Part shown: piece after piece, positions 1 to 3,597 of the stretch
Position numbering within the stretch: position 1 is the first letter of the stretch
How the letters are laid out: each line of letters opens with the position of its first letter
Source: CBFDCQ01 sp965603355
Lineage (GTDB): Bacteria; Hydrogenedentota; CAZGCA01; CBFDCQ01
Length of the DNA stretch: 5,789 nt
Assembly: GCA_965603355.1 (NCBI GenBank)
Contig: CBFDCQ010000125.1
Coordinates: 1-5,789 of the forward strand
Reading direction: 5' to 3'
The notes under the pieces: model-generated
Seen by the model: the letters and a program-made list of their open reading frames with translations, nothing else
What the model was told of the DNA's origin: nothing
Databases searched by the model: none
Translations under genes and position numbers: made by a program

Positions 1-1
1 G

Positions 2-538
2 ATTGTCAAAGCCGATGAGATTCCGGTCGATGAGCGAGTTACCCTGAAATGCCAGGTTCCGAGATGTTTCGGGTATGGCGTGAGCGCTCATTGTCCACCG
101 AACACCCTGAAACCGGCGGAACTCAGGGCTCACCTGGAGAAGTACAGATGGGCCATCTTCTTTACCATTGACGTTCCTCCAGAGGTCATTGTGAGAGATA
201 AGGCGACCATTAAGGAGAGAGTGGCCGCGTATCAGAACGTGTTTAAGATAGTCACGGACGTAGAATCCATGGCCTTCTATGATGGACACTATTTGGCGTT
301 CGGGTTCGGCGCCGGGTCATGCCGACACACATTCTGCGGTCTGGAAGAAGATTGTCAGGCCATGAAAGGGCAAAGGTGCAGGTTCTCCTTAAGAGCCAGG
401 CCCTCGATGGAAGCTGTAGGAATTGACGTCTATAAGATGGTCGCTTCAGCGGGATGGGACATCTATCCGGTTGGGAGCAATGCCAAACCGTGCGACATGC
501 CCAAGGGAACGCTGGCAGGGATCACAATAGTGCGGTAA
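2..538 (+). CDS. DUF2284 family predicted metal-binding protein (5' end outside window)
   Basis: The open frame runs from the window edge to TAA at 536-538, giving 178 residues, so only a short N-terminal piece is probably missing. Seen: an N-terminal cysteine group (C17, C22 and C31, the last followed by Pro-Pro) and a second group C107-x4-C112-x5-C118-x7-C126, followed by the RPSMEAVGIDV stretch and a GW pair. This two-cluster pattern with the CPP element and the RPSMEA segment is how I recognise DUF2284, a family described only as predicted metal-binding, with no established reaction. I infer a bound metal or Fe-S cluster in the cytoplasm, since no membrane segment is visible. A GTG at 80 would lose the first two cysteines, so I reject it as the start. 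Arginine codons are 9 of 12 AGA/AGG, unlike the downstream genes. The family call is firm; function is unknown. Confidence 0.85.
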   Translation: MVKADEIPVDERVTLKCQVPRCFGYGVSAHCPPNTLKPAELRAHLEKYRWAIFFTIDVPPEVIVRDKATIKERVAAYQNVFKIVTDVESMAFYDGHYLAFGFGAGSCRHTFCGLEEDCQAMKGQRCRFSLRARPSMEAVGIDVYKMVASAGWDIYPVGSNAKPCDMPKGTLAGITIVR

Positions 539-560
539 ACAGCACATGCGTTATGCTGTT
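538..560 (+). terminator. Weak hairpin at the 3' end of the DUF2284 gene
   Basis: A 7-bp perfect inverted repeat (AACAGCA at 538-544, TGCTGTT at 554-560) with a 9-nt loop begins at the last base of the stop codon. The stem is AT-rich and is followed by CTATC rather than a run of T, so it is a poor intrinsic terminator. It may be an mRNA 3'-end structure or chance. Confidence 0.22.
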
Positions 561-692
561 CTATCACAAGCTGACAGGATAGCAGGATACTCGGGCCAAA
601 CTCGAAGCGCTGGAATACTACTCCCCCCCTACTCCACCTGACCTGCATTAGTCCATATGGGAAATCTCGGCTTGACCGAACAGGAGGGCACT

Positions 693-869
693 ATGAGACG
701 CGCTAGTCGATGTCTTATGTCGAACCGACCCGCGTTCACGCTTGCCGTCGTGCCGGTCCCGTCCTTACGGGAAGACCTCAGAGTTCACGTCTTCCTGTTG
801 ACAACCGGCTCGCAACGCAGTATACTATTTCACGAAGGGCAACAGGACCCCCTGTGGAAGTCGGGTTAA
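693..869 (+). CDS. Possible 58-codon ORF with a strong ribosome binding site
   Basis: ATG at 693 is preceded by AGGAGGG (682-688) at near-ideal spacing, the main argument for translation. The product is basic at its N-terminus (MRRASR) and contains RPAFTLAVV at residues 13-21. The AFTL tetrapeptide recalls the cleavage site of type IV pilin/pseudopilin signals (G/A before FTL), which are abundant in planctomycetes and relatives. However, the conserved Glu at mature position 5 and a long hydrophobic helix are both absent, so any such origin would be as a decayed remnant. The promoter at 798-826 lies inside the ORF, which argues against a conserved protein here. I do not recognise the remainder. 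It may be a small protein, a broken pilin-like gene, or a spurious frame behind a chance Shine-Dalgarno. Confidence 0.2.
   Translation: MRRASRCLMSNRPAFTLAVVPVPSLREDLRVHVFLLTTGSQRSILFHEGQQDPLWKSG
767..798 (+). promoter_or_regulatory. Inverted repeat abutting the -35 box (candidate operator)
   Basis: GGAAGAC (770-776) and GTCTTCC (789-795) form a perfect 7-bp inverted repeat across 12 nt. It extends by one G-T and two further pairs to 767/798, so it touches the first base of the TTGACA box. An alternative hairpin, TCCCGT-CCTT-ACGGGA (757-772), competes for the left arm. The position just upstream of a near-consensus promoter fits a regulator site, but no regulator gene lies in the window. Confidence 0.3.
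798..826 (+). promoter_or_regulatory. Sigma-70-type promoter P1 upstream of the SCP2 gene
   Basis: TTGACA (798-803), a 17-bp spacer and TATACT (821-826): perfect -35, one mismatch in -10, optimal spacing. Transcription would start near 833 and read into the SCP2 gene after a leader of about 165 nt. The spacer is nearly the same as that of the promoter at 1678-1706. Confidence 0.65.
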
Positions 870-997
870 CACGTTCGGCAACACGCGTACCCTAGAGGGA
901 CGTGTCATCGGGGTGTACGTACCGTGATCACGGATGATAAGTTGGTTGGGGGTGGAAAAGTGGCAAGGGCAACCTTCAAGAAAGGAGATCTAACGCT
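833..997 (+). promoter_or_regulatory. Structured leader of the SCP2 gene with palindromes
   Basis: The presumed transcript leader holds several potential structures. ACAGG-ACCC-CCTGT lies at 842-855. A bulged hairpin at 881-905 pairs ACACG with CGTGT around CCC-TAGA-GGG. At 915-933 two palindromes overlap by one base: GTACGTAC (915-922) and the perfect 12-bp CCGTGATCACGG (922-933). A 16-bp imperfect repeat, CNCG-N3-GGCAACA, occurs at 831-846 and 870-885. The region ends in the SCP2 ribosome binding site, AAAGGAG (981-987). This could be operator DNA or an RNA-level control element; I recognise no known riboswitch class. Confidence 0.3.
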
Positions 998-1318
998 ATG
1001 CCAACGGTAGAAGAGATTTTTGCGCGGATGCCGGCGACCTTCCAGAAAGATGCGGCCGCAGGTATGAATGCGGTTTACCAGTTCGACATTACCGGTGACG
1101 GTGGTGGCAAATGGTACGCGGCGATCGCCGACGGCGAGCTTGAAGTTGTCAAGGGCGAGCACGAGAGTCCCAACATCACGCTGACCATGGCTGACGAAGA
1201 TTACCTCGCCATGATCGCAGGTACGCTCAACGGCCAGGCTGCCTTCATGACCGGCAAACTCAAGATTAAGGGCGACATGTCCCTGGCCATGAAACTGGAG
1301 TCGCTCTTCAAGCAGTGA
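998..1318 (+). CDS. SCP2 sterol/lipid-carrier domain protein
   Basis: A 106-residue protein that is essentially one SCP2 domain, the normal size for stand-alone bacterial members. Seen: an N-terminal helix starting VEEIFARMP, a beta-rich middle (YQFDITG at 27-33, KWYAAIADGELEVVKG at 38-53, a P-N-I-T-L-T strand at 58-63), a helix with DYLAMIAGTLN (68-78), and the hallmark C-terminal segment FMTGKLKIKGDMSLAMKL (83-100). Known for the family: a hydrophobic tunnel binding fatty acyl-CoAs, sterols or other lipids, usually as a cytosolic carrier or accessory domain. I infer a role in fatty-acid or lipid metabolism but cannot name the ligand. No signal peptide or catalytic motif is visible. The start is supported by AAAGGAG (981-987), ten bases from ATG. 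The gene appears to be a single-gene unit from promoter P1 to the hairpin at 1416-1445. Confidence 0.9.
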   Translation: MPTVEEIFARMPATFQKDAAAGMNAVYQFDITGDGGGKWYAAIADGELEVVKGEHESPNITLTMADEDYLAMIAGTLNGQAAFMTGKLKIKGDMSLAMKLESLFKQ

Positions 1319-1415
1319 TGAGCATCGAGCGTACTGTTTTAGTGGCTGCTGCTTCACCGTGACCGGGGGCAGGATATCCTCCTTCGGTTCGAGTGTGAGC
1401 ATACATAGTCCCACC

Positions 1416-1445
1416 TGGGCGCACTGCAGGGTTGTAGTGCGCCCA
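1416..1445 (+). terminator. Strong GC-rich hairpin downstream of the SCP2 gene
   Basis: TGGGCGCACT (1416-1425) pairs perfectly with AGTGCGCCCA (1436-1445). The stem can continue inward through G-T, C-G and A-T pairs, giving about 13 bp with a 4-nt loop. The following sequence, CGGTCCTTTC, has only a short T-rich patch, so termination may be weak. It lies about 100 bp past the SCP2 stop and before promoter P2, where a unit boundary is expected. Being symmetric, it could act on either strand. Confidence 0.5.
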
Positions 1446-1677
1446 CGGTCCTTTCAAGCACAGACTCGTTACACCTCATTCTGAGTCCCCCACGGCGGAC
1501 GACGAATCCACATTCCCAAGCGTTACCGTTATGATTGACGAGTGGCCGGCTGGAGTGTTTGCGTTTTTGCATTCCTATGCGCCGTACTTTGGGCAAGTTA
1601 ATGGGGTAAAAGGGATGCATCAAACCGCTGCGCATGATCTGCAAACCGGGGATCGGTAGGCGGACAACGCAGGTTCG

Positions 1678-1706
1678 TTGACAGTCCGGCTGCAACCAGA
1701 TATCAT
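1678..1706 (+). promoter_or_regulatory. Sigma-70-type promoter P2 upstream of the lipoprotein gene
   Basis: TTGACA (1678-1683), a 17-bp spacer and TATCAT (1701-1706): perfect -35 and a one-mismatch -10. The start point would be near 1713, leaving a leader of about 63 nt to the ATG at 1776. The spacer contains CCGGCT, GCAAC and CAG in the same order as P1. Confidence 0.62.
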
Positions 1707-1775
1707 CTAGCAGTGGATTGGTGGGTAACCGCACAGCATCGCAGGGTTCGTCGGGACAATAACAGGAGGTGAGAG

Positions 1776-2207
1776 ATGACATCAGGAAAGTGGTGTCTTC
1801 TATGCGGTGTGGCGCTGGTGGTGTTGCTGGTCGGTACCGGTTGCGCCGGGCCGCGACTGGCGATGATGGATGCCAGGAGCGAGCCTGCGGAGCTTTCTGC
1901 TGGCGACGAGTTGTTCCTCTGTGTGAGAGTTATCGACCCGGAAGGTGTCGTCGCGGCAGTCACGGCCACAGTGAGGGAGGAGAGTGTTGTCGTCCTGCCT
2001 CTCAACGATAGTGGCGAGGACGGAGACAAAGTTGCCGGCGACGGCGTTTGGTCCTTGGCTTTCCAGGTTCCCTATGACGCGTCCGCCCAGGAGTACCACT
2101 GGGATTTCGAGGCATTTCATGCTAACGGCGATGCGGTGAAGGCTGTCACGGAGGAGGGCGGCGAGGAACCACTTACCGCCGAGGCGGCCATAGAGGTGGT
2201 GTACTGA
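1776..2207 (+). CDS. Small putative lipoprotein with acidic Asp/Gly loop
   Basis: 143 residues. N-terminus: Lys5, a hydrophobic core (residues 8-19) and GTGC ending at C23, which looks like a signal peptidase II site. The -3 residue is Gly rather than the usual Leu, so lipidation is likely but not perfect. The residue after the cysteine is Ala, so there is no inner-membrane retention Asp. The mature part looks all-beta. It contains LNDSGEDGDKVAGDGVWS (76-93), a D-x-G-x-D-G-D-x-V-x-G-D-G loop seen in many bacterial surface Ig-like or beta-sandwich proteins and plausibly a calcium site, then strand-like segments to the C-terminus. I infer a surface or periplasmic beta-sandwich lipoprotein of unknown role. 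The start is set by AGGAGGT (1764-1770), five bases from ATG. Own promoter P2; no partner gene within 300 bp. Confidence 0.75.
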   Translation: MTSGKWCLLCGVALVVLLVGTGCAGPRLAMMDARSEPAELSAGDELFLCVRVIDPEGVVAAVTATVREESVVVLPLNDSGEDGDKVAGDGVWSLAFQVPYDASAQEYHWDFEAFHANGDAVKAVTEEGGEEPLTAEAAIEVVY

Positions 2208-2219
2208 CCGTTATAACGG
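2208..2219. promoter_or_regulatory. 12-bp perfect palindrome directly after the lipoprotein stop
   Basis: CCGTTATAACGG is self-complementary and starts at the base after TGA (2205-2207). It matches the palindrome at 922-933 at 10 of 12 positions (common form CCGTNATNACGG). A dimeric regulator site is possible; as a terminator it would lack a loop and a T-run. Confidence 0.3.
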
Positions 2220-2296
2220 CCGCGTCTGCAAGCGGTTGAAGGGCCGCGTACCGGTGAAGTACGAGAGAACTGCAGCAGAAAGGGAGGGTGACCAGC

Positions 2297-2377
2297 ATGG
2301 GGAATTCTGGAGCTAACAACATTGAACTGAAAATGGTGGACCAGTTCAGTTGGGCCGTCAAAGATGCCGCCTGCTGA
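2297..2377 (+). CDS. Possible 26-residue peptide ORF
   Basis: ATG at 2297 follows AGGGAGGG (2281-2288) at workable spacing, and the frame closes with TGA at 2375-2377. The peptide begins MGNSGANNIELK and ends VDQFSWAVKDAAC, with a single Trp and a C-terminal Cys. It has no signal peptide or membrane segment. The DNA inside the ORF holds a 9-bp imperfect hairpin (2321-2329 with 2342-2350, 12-nt loop). It could be a small protein, a leader peptide for the SDR 137 bp downstream, or chance. I do not recognise it, and no peptide-modifying enzyme lies in the window. Confidence 0.27.
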   Translation: MGNSGANNIELKMVDQFSWAVKDAAC

Positions 2378-2489
2378 CACCTCGTACAACGTGTAGTCGT
2401 AGAAGCGGCATAATGGGCCACGGCTGGAACAGCAGTTCGGGTTTTTAGGTCGTTGGGAACACAGACACGATTGGCGGGGAGACAAGAGA

Positions 2490-2514
2490 GGAAACTGGAG
2501 GAGGAAACCGGAGG
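2490..2514 (+). promoter_or_regulatory. Duplicated ribosome binding site before the SDR gene
   Basis: Two 12-bp copies, GGAAACTGGAGG (2490-2501) and GGAAACCGGAGG (2503-2514), differ at one base and lie in tandem with a period of 13. The downstream copy abuts ATG at 2515 and is too close for normal use. The upstream copy with the next bases gives GGAGGAGG (2497-2504), ten bases from ATG, which is the likely functional site. Confidence 0.55.
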
Positions 2515-3276
2515 ATGGGCGTCGATTTCAACCTGACCGACAGAGTGGCAATAGTTGCCGGAGCCAGCCGGGGGATTGGCGAAGCCATCGCAAAGACCTT
2601 TGCCGAGTACGGGGCCAAGGTCGTGCTGGCTTCGCGCAAGCAGGAAGGGCTGGATGCCGTGGCGAAGTCGATCAACGAAACGGGCGGCGAGGCCCTGCCT
2701 ATCGCCTGTCACACCGGCAAGATGGAGATGATAGATGCGCTCTACGACAAGGTGATGGGCACTTACGGCCGGGTGGATATACTCGTCAACAACGCGGCCA
2801 CCAACCCCTTCTTCGGCAGCATGCTCGAGATCAGTGAGCGCGTGTACGACAAGACCTTCGAGGTTAACACGAAAGGGTACTTTTTCATGGCGCAGAAGGC
2901 CGGCAACATCATGGTCAAGCAGGGCAAGGGGAGCATCATCAACGTCGCGTCGATAGCGGGTATTGTGGGTCCTCCGATGCAGGCGGTATACGGCATGACC
3001 AAGGCCGCCGTGATCCTTATGACCAAGGTGCAGGCCAAGGAGCTGGGACCGGCCGGCGTCCGCGCCAACGCGATCTGCCCCGGGCTCGTGGAGACGCATT
3101 TCTCCAAGGTCCTGATTGAGACCGAGGCTATCTACAATATCGCGCTCCAGAGTCTACCGCTTAACCGGCACGCCCAGCCGAGCGAGATGGCCGGCCTGGC
3201 GCTCTACCTGGCCTCGGACGCATCCAGTTTCACCACGGGCGGCGTGTTCGTCTGCGACGGAGGCGCGTCAGCGTAA
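2515..3276 (+). CDS. Classical short-chain dehydrogenase/reductase (DHRS4-like)
   Basis: 253 residues, normal for a classical SDR. Motifs in order: cofactor-binding AGASRGIG (15-22, Ala replacing the usual first Thr), SRK after the second strand (40-42), NNAA (92-95), N118, catalytic S146 in NVAS, Y159-x3-K163, PG at 189-190, and a C-terminal end FVCDGG. The full N-S-Y-K tetrad is present, so it should be active. Arg19 and Arg41 favour NADP(H) over NAD(H). The overall sequence resembles the DHRS4-like branch (carbonyl/keto reductases) more than FabG, but SDR substrates cannot be read from sequence. Probably cytoplasmic, reducing a ketone or oxidising an alcohol. The start is the first ATG after a duplicated GGAGG site. 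It is flanked by gaps of over 300 bp (apart from the doubtful 26-codon ORF), so it is probably monocistronic. Confidence 0.92.
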   Translation: MGVDFNLTDRVAIVAGASRGIGEAIAKTFAEYGAKVVLASRKQEGLDAVAKSINETGGEALPIACHTGKMEMIDALYDKVMGTYGRVDILVNNAATNPFFGSMLEISERVYDKTFEVNTKGYFFMAQKAGNIMVKQGKGSIINVASIAGIVGPPMQAVYGMTKAAVILMTKVQAKELGPAGVRANAICPGLVETHFSKVLIETEAIYNIALQSLPLNRHAQPSEMAGLALYLASDASSFTTGGVFVCDGGASA

Positions 3277-3295
3277 ACAGGTCACACTCAAGGCG

Positions 3296-3565
3296 ATGAA
3301 TTCCATGTACGGAAATCCCAGTTCTCAAGAGCACGGGGTTCACAATGCAGCCGACCGTTTTACGTACGTTGCCTCTTGCCTGTGTTGGGCGCCGCCGGGC
3401 GATGCGCTCACAACCGAAGGATGGAAAGAAAAGGATGGCCGCTACGCGATCCGGGCCAGTACGGACTGGTGGGGTCATGAGCAACGCCTACGCCGTGTTG
3501 ACGCCCTAGGTGCCGTAAGGGAGGCAGGATTACTGTCACACTCTGACCAGCCCACTGTACTATAG
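3296..3565 (+). pseudogene. Possible eroded fragment of a NifS/IscS-type cysteine desulfurase
   Basis: The frame from ATG 3296 to TAG 3563-3565 encodes 89 residues. Residues 5-13 read YGNPSSQEH, followed by NAAD. Cysteine desulfurases carry GNPSS-x(1-2)-H-x2-G-x2-A near the N-terminus. Residues 25-52 then show VA, L, AP-x2-D, T-x2-G, E-x-D and AI in the order in which the family has its VA-x-LLGA-x-P and TSG-x-TE-x-N segment, about five residues closer than normal. The key TSGATE element is not intact, no PLP lysine region is present, and the ribosome binding site is poor (AAGG at 3291-3294). If real, it is a degraded N-terminal piece. The family comparison is from memory, and a chance match is quite possible. 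Confidence 0.22.
3533..3561 (+). promoter_or_regulatory. Candidate promoter P3 upstream of the sulfatase gene
   Basis: CTGTCA (3533-3538, 4 of 6), a 17-bp spacer and TGTACT (3556-3561, 4 of 6). The boxes alone are weak. Support comes from similarity to P1: from the -10 onward both have TACTAT, then nine bases, then GGCAACAG (P3: 3558-3563 and 3573-3580). The start would be near 3568, leaving a leader of about 30 nt with AAGGAG at 3586-3591. Confidence 0.35.
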
Positions 3566-3597
3566 CCCGCGCGGCAACAGCGCTCAAGGAGAAGCAC

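Larger units (their letters stand above)
539..997. other. 459-bp gap between DUF2284 and SCP2 genes
   Basis: No convincing gene. The first 150 bases hold only the hairpin at 538-560 and a pyrimidine-rich stretch near 620-640. The rest contains a 58-codon ORF with a good ribosome binding site, an inverted repeat, a near-consensus promoter and a structured leader, each listed separately. Confidence 0.6.
1319..1775. other. 457-bp gap between SCP2 and lipoprotein genes
   Basis: Holds a 10-bp perfect palindrome AGGATATCCT (1371-1380), the strong hairpin at 1416-1445, an unsupported 42-codon frame at 1531-1659 without a ribosome binding site, and promoter P2 (1678-1706). A reverse-strand frame covers much of the gap, but its product is rich in Arg, Cys and Pro with no recognisable motif, so I treat it as non-coding. 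Confidence 0.55.
2208..2514. other. 307-bp gap between lipoprotein and SDR genes
   Basis: Contains the palindrome at 2208-2219, the possible 26-codon ORF at 2297-2377 and the duplicated ribosome binding site at 2490-2514. A short hairpin, GCTG-GAA-CAGC, lies about ten bases before a run of five T (near 2443-2447) and is a poor terminator candidate. I find no convincing promoter for the SDR gene; a CATAAT at 2409-2414 lacks any fitting -35. Confidence 0.5.
3277..3597. other. 321-bp gap between SDR and sulfatase genes
   Basis: No intact gene. Holds the possible cysteine desulfurase remnant (3296-3565), a small hairpin CCAGT-ACGG-ACTGG (3456-3469), the candidate promoter at 3533-3561 and the sulfatase ribosome binding site. 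No terminator with a T-run follows the SDR gene. Confidence 0.5.

Noticed and set aside
905..1414. Reverse-strand frame of 169 codons covering the SCP2 gene
   Set aside because: Antisense to a clear SCP2 domain with good ribosome binding site and promoter; no recognisable domain in the reverse product.
1531..1659. Forward 42-codon frame starting MIDEWPAGVFAFLHSYAPYF
   Set aside because: The residue pattern looks somewhat protein-like, but there is no Shine-Dalgarno before the ATG and I recognise no family. It could be a remnant; a translated search of relatives would decide.
1354..1782. Reverse-strand frame of 142 codons in the gap before the lipoprotein
   Set aside because: Product is rich in Arg, Cys and Pro without motifs. 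The frame crosses the hairpin at 1416-1445 and promoter P2.
2409..2414. CATAAT as a -10 box for the SDR gene
   Set aside because: No acceptable -35 box at 16-18 bp spacing.
2117..2485. Reverse-strand frame of 122 codons over the 2208-2514 gap
   Set aside because: A short stretch looks protein-like, but both ends are low-quality Ser/Pro/Arg-rich sequence and part is antisense to the lipoprotein gene.
2173..3099. Long reverse-strand open frame of 308 codons opposite the SDR gene
   Set aside because: It lies antisense to a fully motif-supported SDR. Its product is His/Arg/Leu-rich with no family motif, as expected of a shadow frame in GC-rich coding DNA.
3498..3503. TTGACG as a -35 box for the sulfatase gene
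   Set aside because: The bases 17 bp downstream (GAGGCA) do not resemble a -10 box. The pair at 3533-3561 fits better.
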